Assembly (NCBI GenBank): GCA_900769555.1
Contig: CAAGHA010000140.1
Span: forward strand, 1-34,386
Source of the DNA: Bacteroidales bacterium
GTDB taxonomy: Bacteria > Bacteroidota > Bacteroidia > Bacteroidales > Paludibacteraceae
Direction of reading: 5' to 3'
Length of the DNA: 34,386 nucleotides
A program made the translations under genes and the position numbers. Of this stretch, positions 8,316 to 16,649 are shown piece by piece. Below the pieces are notes generated by a model. That model did no database searches. It saw nothing but the letters and a program-made list of their open reading frames with translations, and had not been told where the DNA came from. Numbering within the stretch: position 1 is the stretch's first letter; every line of letters begins with the position of its first letter.

Positions 8316-9014
8316 TTACTCAAAATAAAACTCTAATATAAATAAAATTCCGGAAACAACGAAAAAGATTGCCAAAATACGTCTGAGCCACAATTCAAAT
8401 TTTTGAAATTTTTCTAAGATTTGTTTTTTAGAATTCCAACCACAAAATAAAAAAACAGCAACAAAGATAATTGGAAGGGCCGTTCCAAACGAAAATAAAA
8501 TCGGTATCCACAATCCAAAATCAGAAGTTATAGAAAGAGGAATCATCATTCCAAAATAAATTAAAGCTCCATACGGACAAAACGCAAAGGCTAAACACAA
8601 TCCAAGAAAAAAAGAGAGCAAATTATTATTTGAATAAGACCATCGATTCAACCAAACCAAGCATTTATTTTCAAATCCATGTATATGAATAATATCCAAC
8701 ATTAAAATGCCCACTAAAAGAAAAATAGGACCCATAATTTTTCCTAAAAAATGTTGAAGAGACTCAGTGAAAGAGATGTTCTCGGAAAATGATTCGAGAA
8801 GAACAGCAACGCTAACGTAAGCAACAATTCTCCCGACAATATAAAAAAAAGACTTCGTAAATAAGTTTATAGTGGTAACATTTTTATTCACCATACTTGT
8901 CAAGATAGTTACATTTGAAGCGAATGTACATGGACAAGCGACTACCACCACCCCCATTACAAATGCGCTTAACAAAGGAATACCCCACGAATTAACAACA
9001 TCAAAAAACTCCAT
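8316..9014 (-). CDS. CcdA/DsbD-type membrane protein, ArsG-like
   Basis: A polytopic inner-membrane protein of 232 residues with six predicted membrane segments, of the CcdA superfamily that moves reducing power across the membrane through paired cysteines. It has Cys27-Pro-Cys29 in the first segment and Cys146-Pro in FCPYGALIYFG of the fourth, the positions used by CcdA. The CPC pattern in a short protein recalls the ArsG-like branch annotated as aromatic arsenical permeases, so transport is an alternative role. The start ATG is two bases past the stop of the TlpA-like lipoprotein gene, so the two are tightly coupled. The assignment to the superfamily is firm; the choice between electron carrier and exporter is not. 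Confidence 0.82.
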   Translation of the reverse strand: MEFFDVVNSWGIPLLSAFVMGVVVVACPCTFASNVTILTSMVNKNVTTINLFTKSFFYIVGRIVAYVSVAVLLESFSENISFTESLQHFLGKIMGPIFLLVGILMLDIIHIHGFENKCLVWLNRWSYSNNNLLSFFLGLCLAFAFCPYGALIYFGMMIPLSITSDFGLWIPILFSFGTALPIIFVAVFLFCGWNSKKQILEKFQKFELWLRRILAIFFVVSGILFILEFYFE

Positions 9015-9016
9015 AA

Positions 9017-10132
9017 TTAATATCCGAAAACTTGTTTTAAATAACGTTTCAATTTACTCATAGAAGGATCAATTAAAACTAAATTTCCATTAGAATCAAT
9101 CAACACTCCATAAGGTATATTTAAGACCCTATAGTGCTTTGTTACAGGGGAAGACCAATATAAAAAGTCTGAAACGAATTCCCATTTAGGGTTAAAATCT
9201 GCCAAAAAATTCTGCCACTCACAAACGTCAGAATCCAAAGAAATAGAGATAATTTCAAAATTCTCTGAGTCATATCTATCAAAAATTTCCAACAATTGAC
9301 GATATCGAGACAACGACAATGAAGACCATGAGGCACCAAAATCAACATAAACATATTTCCCTTTATAATCTTCTAAACATATTGTATCATCCGAACTATT
9401 CTTTAAACAAAACAAAGGCGAAGGAGTCCCCAATTTTAAATCTGTTCTAAGCAATAATTCATCTTTTAAGTACTTAACATATTCGCACTCAGCAATAGAA
9501 GGATCAAACAACAATATAATATCTTCTAATTTTCTAATATCGTAATAAGAAGATAGAGAACATAAAAAATAGGCTGCACCGACTGATGAAGAATTATTTA
9601 AAACGAATTGCTTTGTAATTAACAAAATTGTATCTTGATAGGATGAAAATTGTTGGTTCAATTCCCTTACCTGTTTTCTATCTTTCAACTTTTGAGCTTT
9701 CGTTAGTTCTAATAACAACGCTGCCTTTTTATTTTGAACCGATTCTAATTCTGTATTCAAATAATTAAAATCATCATGAGAAAATGATCCCTCAATTTTG
9801 ATTTCATCCGGTAATAACATCGAACCTGTTATTTCTATTTTCCCATTCTCGACAAAAAGATTAAACGGACGTCTTGTTCCAATCCGGACAAAACGCATTT
9901 GAGGATAATCGACATGACCACGAAAACGAAACTCTCCTCCTCTAATGAACGCACTATCCACAACTACCATATTCCCTAAATGATCCATTTTCATCAAATA
10001 GACCTCTTTTTCACTTACACTTCTTATCTTCCCGTGTATTACATATTCATCGTCACCTCCACAAGAAAACAAGAAAAATGTAATGAAAACTGATATAATC
10101 AACTTAACACCTTTATCAACATTAGGGTACAT
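9017..10132 (-). CDS. DUF4369/TlpA-like lipoprotein lacking the CXXC motif
   Basis: An envelope lipoprotein of 371 residues. A signal segment at about 9-23 ends in LFSC, so Cys24 is the probable lipidated residue. A DUF4369 domain follows at about 30-115, then a helical linker with many charged residues (about 120-235), then a thioredoxin fold from about 235. GKYVYVDFGASWSSLS (258-273) aligns with the family's GKYVLVDFWASWCGPC, so Ser270 and Ser273 stand where both redox cysteines should be. The cis-proline loop (NIPYGVLID) is kept. The protein is therefore probably not a disulfide enzyme, although the fold is intact. It is cotranscribed with the CcdA-like gene. Confidence 0.85.
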   Translation of the reverse strand: MYPNVDKGVKLIISVFITFFLFSCGGDDEYVIHGKIRSVSEKEVYLMKMDHLGNMVVVDSAFIRGGEFRFRGHVDYPQMRFVRIGTRRPFNLFVENGKIEITGSMLLPDEIKIEGSFSHDDFNYLNTELESVQNKKAALLLELTKAQKLKDRKQVRELNQQFSSYQDTILLITKQFVLNNSSSVGAAYFLCSLSSYYDIRKLEDIILLFDPSIAECEYVKYLKDELLLRTDLKLGTPSPLFCLKNSSDDTICLEDYKGKYVYVDFGASWSSLSLSRYRQLLEIFDRYDSENFEIISISLDSDVCEWQNFLADFNPKWEFVSDFLYWSSPVTKHYRVLNIPYGVLIDSNGNLVLIDPSMSKLKRYLKQVFGY

Positions 10133-10371
10133 AGCAAAGCAGTCTAAAAACTATATATAGAACAAAAATTAAACCAAATAGATGCAGTACAAACAACAAA
10201 TAAATAAGAAATTTATTTTTTATGGAAATAAAAAAAACACAACATCTAACGAGAGAAGTTGTTTATTGTTTAACACAAAGACAAAACAACTCTGAAAAGA
10301 AGAAATCAACGCAAAGAGGCTGAGTCTAAACGAAGTCCCGACTCAGCCTCTCAAAATATCCTTAACAAAAA
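10133..10371. other. Intergenic region with a terminator
   Basis: A 239-bp spacer between the two minus-strand genes. Apart from the terminator hairpin at 10316-10350 I see no clear promoter for the TlpA-like gene and no reading frame of interest. Confidence 0.5.
10316..10350 (-). terminator. Hairpin terminator of the long DUF1573 gene
   Basis: A perfect 11-bp stem (GAGGCTGAGTC / GACTCAGCCTC) with a 13-base loop lies 22 bases after the stop codon. On the minus strand it is followed by TTTGCG, so the T tract is short. The stem strength still argues for termination. Confidence 0.7.
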
Positions 10372-11442
10372 TTATTCAACAATACCATTCAACTCTACAA
10401 TATAAGATGATCTGTTAGGATCATTTGATATAATAGTTAATTTTTGAGTATATTTACCAGCCTTCATTTTAGCCGCATCAACTTTCACGCGAATATCAGC
10501 GCTCTTTCCTGGTTTAATTTCTTTAGAAGGAGCTGTTACAATAAACGATTGTGAATCTGAATTAATAGCTCTAATAATCAAATTACTCTTACCTTCATTC
10601 TTAACTGAGAATTTAAATGTTTTAGAAGCTCCTACTTTTACATTACCCAAAGTTACTTTATTACCAACAATCATAACAGGAGCATTAGCTTTTTCCTCCG
10701 CAGTCATTTTTGAAAAGTTTTCTTGAACGTTTCCGTAGATATTAATTTGATTTTGTTCCCCTACTTTACCATTAACAGCGACTTTAAAATTCTTTTTAAA
10801 AGAACCCCATACATTAGAATCTTTAGTATTAACAGAAACTGTTACAATACCTTTTTGATTAGGTGTTAAAACTTCAGGCTCACATTTTACAGTTACAAAA
10901 GAAGGAACATCTTGGAATGAAACTTTTATATCTTCCTTAGAGTTATTAATAACATCCACACGCTGTTCTTTAGTACCAGGAACAAATACTGTGTTAAAAT
11001 ACAAATTTTGTTTCATGAAACGTAATCCTTGCATATCAAAAGGATATTTATCTTCTACTTTTTGAGCTTTCGGAATTACATCACCTTTGATAGACAAACG
11101 TTTTTCTCCTGCATTAGAAGTTACTGTGATAGTTTTTGTAAACGCTCCCGGACGACCTGATGCATTGTATGTTACATCGATTGTACCTGTTTCACCCGGT
11201 TTTACAGGGGTTTTAGTCCAATTGGGTGTTGTACATCCACACGATGCTCGAACCTTTTGCAAAATTAAATCTGCATCACCGGTATTTTTAAACTTAAACT
11301 GACATGTTACTTTACCATTTTCCTCAGGAAATGTTCCATAATCATGCACAATCTCATCAAACTCAATTGCCGGTTTACCCTGAGCATTAATTAACGCTAC
11401 ACAAGTAAATAGCGCAATAAAAGAAATCAATATTTTTTTCAT
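10372..11442 (-). CDS. DUF1573 domain protein, multi-domain
   Basis: An exported protein of 356 residues: signal peptide about 1-20 (ends INAQ), an N-terminal DUF1573 domain at about 25-115 with the conserved ASCGCTTPNWTKTPVKPGETG (Cys68 and Cys70), a middle region, and a second immunoglobulin-like domain of the same type at about 255-355 (GNVKVGASKTFKFSVKNEG, FIVTAPSKEIKPGKSADI) which lacks the cysteine pair. It is likely a periplasmic or surface protein; its role is unknown. It has its own promoter motif and terminator. It shares a Cys-Gly-Cys block with the short DUF1573 protein downstream, which points to duplication or a common partner. Confidence 0.92.
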   Translation of the reverse strand: MKKILISFIALFTCVALINAQGKPAIEFDEIVHDYGTFPEENGKVTCQFKFKNTGDADLILQKVRASCGCTTPNWTKTPVKPGETGTIDVTYNASGRPGAFTKTITVTSNAGEKRLSIKGDVIPKAQKVEDKYPFDMQGLRFMKQNLYFNTVFVPGTKEQRVDVINNSKEDIKVSFQDVPSFVTVKCEPEVLTPNQKGIVTVSVNTKDSNVWGSFKKNFKVAVNGKVGEQNQINIYGNVQENFSKMTAEEKANAPVMIVGNKVTLGNVKVGASKTFKFSVKNEGKSNLIIRAINSDSQSFIVTAPSKEIKPGKSADIRVKVDAAKMKAGKYTQKLTIISNDPNRSSYIVELNGIVE

Positions 11443-11496
11443 ATTCTAACAATTTTTTTTAACTTTCACTAAAATCAAAATTTATTTTATCGAATG

Positions 11497-11504
11497 CAAA
11501 GTTA
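11497..11504 (-). promoter_or_regulatory. Candidate -7 element for long DUF1573 gene
   Basis: The minus strand reads TAACTTTG, a good TAnnTTTG match, 55 bases before the start. Confidence 0.55.
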
Positions 11505-11619
11505 TAAAAAAAACAAAGCAAAAAACTTTTCTTTTGAAAATAATACTTAACAAATGTAAAAAAGATGTTTTATATAGTTCTTTTAACGGCTTATTGATAA
11601 AAATAAAGCGACTTTTTCA

Positions 11620-11627
11620 TACCTTTG
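11620..11627 (+). promoter_or_regulatory. Candidate -7 element for the M23/C69 operon
   Basis: TACCTTTG is a full TAnnTTTG match, 40 bases before the ATG at 11667. A TTG at 11594-11596 is a possible -33 element at a slightly long spacing. Confidence 0.65.
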
Positions 11628-11666
11628 CAGACCAAATGATTAATAATATGATACATAGTTGAGAAT

Positions 11667-13373
11667 ATGAGAAGATATTTTTTGTGTTTAGTGTTGATTA
11701 CTGTATTTTGTGAATGTTTTGCGCAATTGAACAATTGGAGCGTATCTTCTCCTACCGGTGTAATAACAACTTTAAGCGGAAGTTTCGCAGAAATGAGAAG
11801 AAATCATTTTCATGGCGGATTGGATTTTCGAACTGATGGTGAAGAAAATAAACCGATATACTCCATTGACGAAGGTTATGTCTCTCATGTTTCGATTTCA
11901 AGAACCGGATATGGTAAATTGGTATTTATCAATCATCCAAACGGATACACTTCTGTTTATGCTCACCTAAACGGATTCGTCCCTAAACTTGATTCGATTA
12001 TAAAATCAATTCAGTATAAAAACAAATCTTATGAAGTTGAAATTCCATTTGATTCGACTCAATTTCGTGTAAAGAAAGGAGAACAATTTGCAATTTCAGG
12101 GAATACGGGAGCATCAGGTGGACCTCATCTTCATTTTGAAATCAGGAGAACAAAGGATGATGTTTTGGAAAATCCTCTAGAACTTAATAATGATTTTTTA
12201 TTTAAAGATAGTCGAAAACCTCGAATTATGGGTATTAAACTCTATGCTATGGAATCAGGAAATATCAATGAAAAAGAGGAGAAAAAATGCAAAGTTATTG
12301 TCACTAAAGAACGTATTCGTAAAGTTCAAACCGGTGGGCCAATTTACGTTTGGGGCGAAATCGGGTTTTCTGTAAAAGCTAATGACTACATGGATGAAAC
12401 ATCTTTTGTCTATTCTCCCCGTAGATTAAAAACGTACGTTGATAATCAATTGATTTCAGATATTTGTATCGACAATATCAAATATGCAGACACTCGCGCA
12501 TTGAATAGTTTTATTGATTATAGACAATGGTCTCAAACCAGAGAATTTTTCATGAAATCTTTCAAAGATAAGAACTCCCCTCTTCACAATCTTTACAATC
12601 CAGAATTTAGTGGGACATATATTTTTAATGAGGAACGAGATTACTCTATCCGATACGAGGTAATTGATGACTTTGGGAATAGTGATGAAATTAGTTTTGT
12701 TGTTACAGGAAAAAAAACAGATCCTGTCAAAAAAAACATCTTAGACAAATCTCAAATCATACCTTGCGGTACAGGTACTTTCTTTGATAAAGGTACTTTT
12801 GGTATGCATTTTCCACCTAATGCACTTTATACTGATATCGAACATAAATTTCAGTGCGACTCATCCTCTAAATTTCACTCTCCCATCTACTCTATTGGTG
12901 ATATTCAGACACCATTACATACGATGTGTGACATTTCTATAAAAATTGAAAATGATACACTACCTAACTCTAATCAATATTATATTACCAAAGTGAATGA
13001 AAACAATCTTCCCGCATCTGCTGTCGGAGGAACTTATATCAATGGAGTGATGGTTGGAAAAACAAATTCTTTTGGAAGGTTTGCTATCGCTGTCGATAAA
13101 ACTCCACCTTCAATAGCCCCTGTACATACTAATAAACTAAGAAACATCCCTTATATTCGATTGAAAATTTATGATGGACAATCAGGGATTGACTCCTACG
13201 AAGCTTATATAGATGGGGAATGGGTTATGTTTGAATATGACGCAAAAACAAGAAATGTAACCTATTGGATAGATAATCGTGTTATTGAACAAAACAAAAC
13301 ACACCTTTTTGAACTGATTGTAAAAGATCGTTGTGGAAACACTGCGAAATTCTCTAAAAATATCTATTATTGA
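11667..13373 (+). CDS. M23 family metallopeptidase
   Basis: A secreted zinc peptidase of 568 residues, of the lysostaphin/LytM type, probably acting on peptidoglycan cross-links in the periplasm. A signal peptide covers about 1-20 (ends ECFAQ). The M23 domain lies at about 25-165: zinc ligands His49 and Asp53 in HGGLD, YAHLNGF near 98-104, and HLHFE with His154 and His156. All ligands are present, so it may be active. The remaining 400 residues have no domain I recognise, with possible immunoglobulin-like strands near the end (DKTPPSIAP, AYIDGEWVMFEYD). It is the first gene of an operon; the C69 dipeptidase starts 13 bases after its stop. Confidence 0.9.
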   Translation: MRRYFLCLVLITVFCECFAQLNNWSVSSPTGVITTLSGSFAEMRRNHFHGGLDFRTDGEENKPIYSIDEGYVSHVSISRTGYGKLVFINHPNGYTSVYAHLNGFVPKLDSIIKSIQYKNKSYEVEIPFDSTQFRVKKGEQFAISGNTGASGGPHLHFEIRRTKDDVLENPLELNNDFLFKDSRKPRIMGIKLYAMESGNINEKEEKKCKVIVTKERIRKVQTGGPIYVWGEIGFSVKANDYMDETSFVYSPRRLKTYVDNQLISDICIDNIKYADTRALNSFIDYRQWSQTREFFMKSFKDKNSPLHNLYNPEFSGTYIFNEERDYSIRYEVIDDFGNSDEISFVVTGKKTDPVKKNILDKSQIIPCGTGTFFDKGTFGMHFPPNALYTDIEHKFQCDSSSKFHSPIYSIGDIQTPLHTMCDISIKIENDTLPNSNQYYITKVNENNLPASAVGGTYINGVMVGKTNSFGRFAIAVDKTPPSIAPVHTNKLRNIPYIRLKIYDGQSGIDSYEAYIDGEWVMFEYDAKTRNVTYWIDNRVIEQNKTHLFELIVKDRCGNTAKFSKNIYY

Positions 13374-13386
13374 AATTTATTTAATT

Positions 13387-15039
13387 ATGCATAAATATAT
13401 CTTTCATCGTATTGCATTGTTAACAACGGCAACATTAATATTTACAAATGCCTTTTGTGGAACAAATATTTTGGTTGGGAAATCAGCCTCGCAAGATGGC
13501 TCTACTTTCTGTACATACTCTGCAGATTCCTACTATCTTTATGGAGAACTCTCTTTTTACCCCAACGCCGATTACTCCAAATACACAATGACTGACATAT
13601 ATGGTTGGGACACCCATAAATATCAAGGAAAGATTGAACAAGTGGCCAATACATATGCTGTTCTCGGAAATATCAATGAACACCAAGTTTGTATCACTGA
13701 ATCTACATTTGGTGGACGAAAAGAGTTGATAGACACTACAGGAATTTTGGATTACGGAAATTTAATTTATATCACACTACAACGTTCTCGCACAGCTCAA
13801 GAAGCAATTCAAGTTATGAGCGATTTGGTTGATAGATATGGATATTGTAGCTCTGGAGAGACATTTTCAATTGCAGACCCCAATGAGATTTGGATAATGG
13901 AGATGATTGGTAAAGGTCCCGATGTCAAAGGTGCAGTATGGGTTGCTTTACGTGTACCAGATGATTGTGTTAGTGCACATGCAAATCACTCTAGAATAAC
14001 AACATTTCCTCTTAACGACAGGGTAAATTGTAAATACTCGCGAGATGTTATTTCTTTTGCCAAAGAGATGGGCTATTTTGATGGAAGAAATAAAGATTTT
14101 AACTTCTCTGAAGTATATGACCCAGAATCATTCAATGCACGAAGATTCTGTGAATCAAGAGTTTGGAGTATTTTCCGCAAACTAGATCCATCAACAGAAA
14201 AGTACGTAGATTATATACTTGGGAAAAGCAATGAACGTTTGCCTCTTTGGATAAAACCACAAAAAAAAGTTTCTCTTTTGGAACTTAAAAATTTAATGCG
14301 AGATCATTTTGAAAACACTCCACTCGCTTTAAATAATGATGTTGGAGCCGAACCTTTTGGCGCTGAATATCGCTTTGAACCTCGCTTTTGGGAAGTTGAT
14401 GGAAAAACATATTTTAATGAAACACCTATAGCGAGTCCTAAAAATGCTTTTTCTTTTATTGCTCAAATGAGAAATTGGTTACCAAATAAAATTGGTGGTG
14501 TACTTTGGTTTGGTGTTGACGATGCAACTTTCACAGTATATATTCCAATATATTGCGGCACAAATGCTGTTCCCAAATGCTTTAGTGTTGGAAATGGAAG
14601 TCTTTTACAATTCTCATGGGAATCAGCCTATTGGGTATTCAATTGGGTATCAAATCTAGCCTATGGCAAGTATAAATATATGGCGGAAGATATCAAAAAA
14701 GTACAGAGTGAATTTGAACAAAAATTGGAAGATAACTTAGAGGTTGTGGAGGTTGCAGCACAATCACTATACAAAAAATCACCGGAATACGCCAATCGTT
14801 TCTTAACTGAATATTCTGAGAACCAAGCCAATATAATGATGAAAGAATGGAAAGCTTTAGGTGAATTTCTAATGGTTAAATATGCAGATGGCAATATTAA
14901 GAGAGAAAGAAATGGCAAGTTTATAGATAATAGTTGGGGAATTCCGGAAGATATTCAAACGCCGGGGTATTCGGATGATTATTATCGTAGAATTATTGAA
15001 ACAACAGGTGAAAAATTTGTAGTTCCGGAGAATAAGTAA
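13387..15039 (+). CDS. C69 family dipeptidase
   Basis: An N-terminal nucleophile hydrolase of the C69 family, 550 residues, that cleaves dipeptides. I start it at the ATG at 13387, because MHKYIFHRIALL begins a signal peptide; an in-frame ATG at 13333 adds 18 residues that overlap the M23 gene. The signal ends near residue 23 (TNAF), which leaves Cys24 (CGTNILVGK) as the mature N-terminal nucleophile, as the family requires. Later family blocks include ADPNEIWIMEMIGKGP and VSAHANHSRI. With the M23 peptidase upstream it probably digests peptides in the periplasm, perhaps cell-wall peptides. The stop codon TAA at 15037-15039 falls in the end of repeat copy R6. Confidence 0.9.
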   Translation: MHKYIFHRIALLTTATLIFTNAFCGTNILVGKSASQDGSTFCTYSADSYYLYGELSFYPNADYSKYTMTDIYGWDTHKYQGKIEQVANTYAVLGNINEHQVCITESTFGGRKELIDTTGILDYGNLIYITLQRSRTAQEAIQVMSDLVDRYGYCSSGETFSIADPNEIWIMEMIGKGPDVKGAVWVALRVPDDCVSAHANHSRITTFPLNDRVNCKYSRDVISFAKEMGYFDGRNKDFNFSEVYDPESFNARRFCESRVWSIFRKLDPSTEKYVDYILGKSNERLPLWIKPQKKVSLLELKNLMRDHFENTPLALNNDVGAEPFGAEYRFEPRFWEVDGKTYFNETPIASPKNAFSFIAQMRNWLPNKIGGVLWFGVDDATFTVYIPIYCGTNAVPKCFSVGNGSLLQFSWESAYWVFNWVSNLAYGKYKYMAEDIKKVQSEFEQKLEDNLEVVEVAAQSLYKKSPEYANRFLTEYSENQANIMMKEWKALGEFLMVKYADGNIKRERNGKFIDNSWGIPEDIQTPGYSDDYYRRIIETTGEKFVVPENK

Positions 15040-15060
15040 AGGCAACTTCTATAGATTATC
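15037..15060. repeat. Small inverted-repeat element end, copy R6
   Basis: TAAAGGCAACTTCTATAGAT matches the left end of R1 and R3. Beyond it the sequence does not follow their interior; an 8-bp inverted pair (CTCTAAAT / ATTTAGAG) lies at about 15073-15125. No clear right end is seen, so it may be truncated. The stop codon of the dipeptidase gene is part of it. Confidence 0.5.
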
Positions 15061-15147
15061 TAAAAACAAACTCTAAATATTTTGCTTTCAAAAATTATTT
15101 ATTAACTTCGCATAGCATTTAGAGTAATGCTTGTTTGCGCACAATTA

Positions 15148-15213
15148 GAGACTGTTAAAATTTTATTTCAAACATATTTTAGAGAGATTTTATAATAAAA
15201 TTTAAACAGCTTC
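15148..15213. repeat. Palindromic repeat, second family, copy P2
   Basis: The left arm GAGACTGTTAAAATTTTATT and the right arm, read inverted, GAAGCTGTTTAAATTTTATT, enclose about 26 bases. It lies 55 bases ahead of the Rpn-type gene, in a gap without other genes. Confidence 0.65.
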
Positions 15214-15268
15214 GTATAGTTATTAACATTGCTACAATAAAGAAAAAGTAGTGTAAAAAATTACAAAA

Positions 15269-16252
15269 ATGAAAAAATCACCTACAGAAGTGGGGCGTTA
15301 TCTAGATTTTCGCACAGATTTTGCCTTTAAGAAAATTTTTGGAACAGAAGGAAATAAAAAGTTATTGATTCACTTCTTAAACTGCTTATTGGACTTAAAA
15401 AAGGAAACTCGAATTTTAGACATCACCTACCTAAATACAGAGATTCAGTCAAAGAAAAAAGAGGAACGTAAAGCCATTTTTGACGTATATTGCGAAACAA
15501 ATCAAGGCGAACGATTTATCGTTGAGATGCAAAAAAACAGCCAAAAACATTTCAAAGATAGAAGCCTCTTTTATTCTACATTTCCAATTCAAGAATTGAG
15601 TGAAAGAACAAAAGAGTGGGATTTCCAATTATCAAAAATATATGTAATAGGGGTATTGAATTTTACTTTTAATACAAAATATCCCAACAAAGTGATTACC
15701 AAAGTTCAAATGAAAGATGAATATGGGGAGGTTTTTAATGAGCATTTGAATTTTGTCTATTTAGAGATACCGAAGTTCCATAAAAGTATAAATGAATTAG
15801 AAACTTTTATGGATAAGTGGTTGTTTTTAATAAAAAATTTGCACCGGTTAGAAGATAGACCCGTTGAAGTTCAAAATGAAATATTCGACAAACTATTTTC
15901 GACAGCAGAAATTTGTAATCTTAATGATGTAGATTTTATGGACTATTCAAGAAGTTTAAAAGACTATAGAGATTGGCATAACACACTGAATCATGCTATA
16001 GAGAAAAAAACTGCTAAAATTTTAAAAGAAGGATTAGCAAAAGGGAAAAAGATGGGATTGAAAAAGGGATTAGAAAAGGGAATGAAGGAGGGAATTGAAA
16101 AAGGAATTAAAAAAGGAATTAAAAAAGGAAGAACGGAGACCCAAAATGAGATTGTAAAAAAAATGCTCAAAAAAGGGTACAATGAAGATACAATTGCAGA
16201 ATTGACGAATTTGACATTAGAGGAAATTAGCAAAATAAAAATATCTTTGTAA
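15269..16252 (+). CDS. Rpn family recombination-promoting nuclease / putative transposase
   Basis: A 327-residue protein of the Rpn (PDDEXK transposase-like) family, whose studied members nick or cut DNA and raise recombination. The N-terminal DFRTDFAFKKIFGTEGNK block and the catalytic-type core (IFDVYC, then FIVEMQ, about residues 71-90, with KHFKDRSLFYST following) are typical. The C-terminal region (about 250-290) is a run of KG-type repeats coded by near-tandem 12-base units (about 16055-16130). The last 30 residues resemble a small helix-turn-helix-like tail (KGYNEDTIAELTNLTLEEIS). It lies between repeat elements of both families. It has no operon partner. Confidence 0.88.
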   Translation: MKKSPTEVGRYLDFRTDFAFKKIFGTEGNKKLLIHFLNCLLDLKKETRILDITYLNTEIQSKKKEERKAIFDVYCETNQGERFIVEMQKNSQKHFKDRSLFYSTFPIQELSERTKEWDFQLSKIYVIGVLNFTFNTKYPNKVITKVQMKDEYGEVFNEHLNFVYLEIPKFHKSINELETFMDKWLFLIKNLHRLEDRPVEVQNEIFDKLFSTAEICNLNDVDFMDYSRSLKDYRDWHNTLNHAIEKKTAKILKEGLAKGKKMGLKKGLEKGMKEGIEKGIKKGIKKGRTETQNEIVKKMLKKGYNEDTIAELTNLTLEEISKIKISL

Positions 16253-16649
16253 AGAGACATTGGGGCGTATTGATTATCTTGCAGGTTGAAATAAAAGCAC
16301 TCAATTGGGGCGTATCAGTTGAAGTCATTAGTTTTGCACAGCAAGCTGAAGCATCGGGAAGTTTTACCTTGGTGCAACTCCATGTGGAATAGGATTGTAA
16401 TGCGAGAAACATATTAAGGTAATTTCTATAAAACTAGCTATTCGCCAGCTGGTCGAGGTACTCGCACTGCTCTTTCCTTTCGCACAGCAATCAACTCGAA
16501 ACAAATTCAAAAATTCCACAAAATGAATTTATTGAACTTACCTTAAATCAAATGGGGACTGCCTATCACGGACAGCCTCAACTTGTTGCAGTTATATGCC
16601 AATCGCCACATTCAACACAAAGAAAAATCTATTTATAATAACCTATAGG
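16253..16649. other. Intergenic region with an orphan open frame and repeat R5
   Basis: A 397-bp gap between convergent genes. From 16261 to 16392 the plus strand has an open frame with no good start (contains LNWGVSVEV, then SFAQQAEASG, stop TAG) and more G+C than the surroundings; TTGGGGCGTAT occurs in it twice, 42 bases apart. It may be the end of a decayed gene. Repeat R5 follows at 16414-16546. Nothing is recognised from 16547 to 16649. Confidence 0.4.
16414..16546. repeat. Small inverted-repeat element, copy R5
   Basis: Left end TTAAGGTAATTTCTATAAA; right end, read inverted, TTAAGGTAAGTTCAATAAA, which is 17 of 19 identical. Its 95-bp interior is unlike R1-R3 and richer in G+C (for example CCAGCTGGTCGAGG), so the same ends bound different cargo. 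Confidence 0.75.

Noticed and set aside
13333..13386. Longer start for the C69 dipeptidase
   Set aside because: The extra 18 residues overlap the M23 gene and would precede, and spoil, the signal peptide that begins at 13387.
16227..16412. Minus-strand open frame of 61 codons after the Rpn gene
   Set aside because: Cysteine-rich shadow of the plus-strand open stretch, with no family resemblance.
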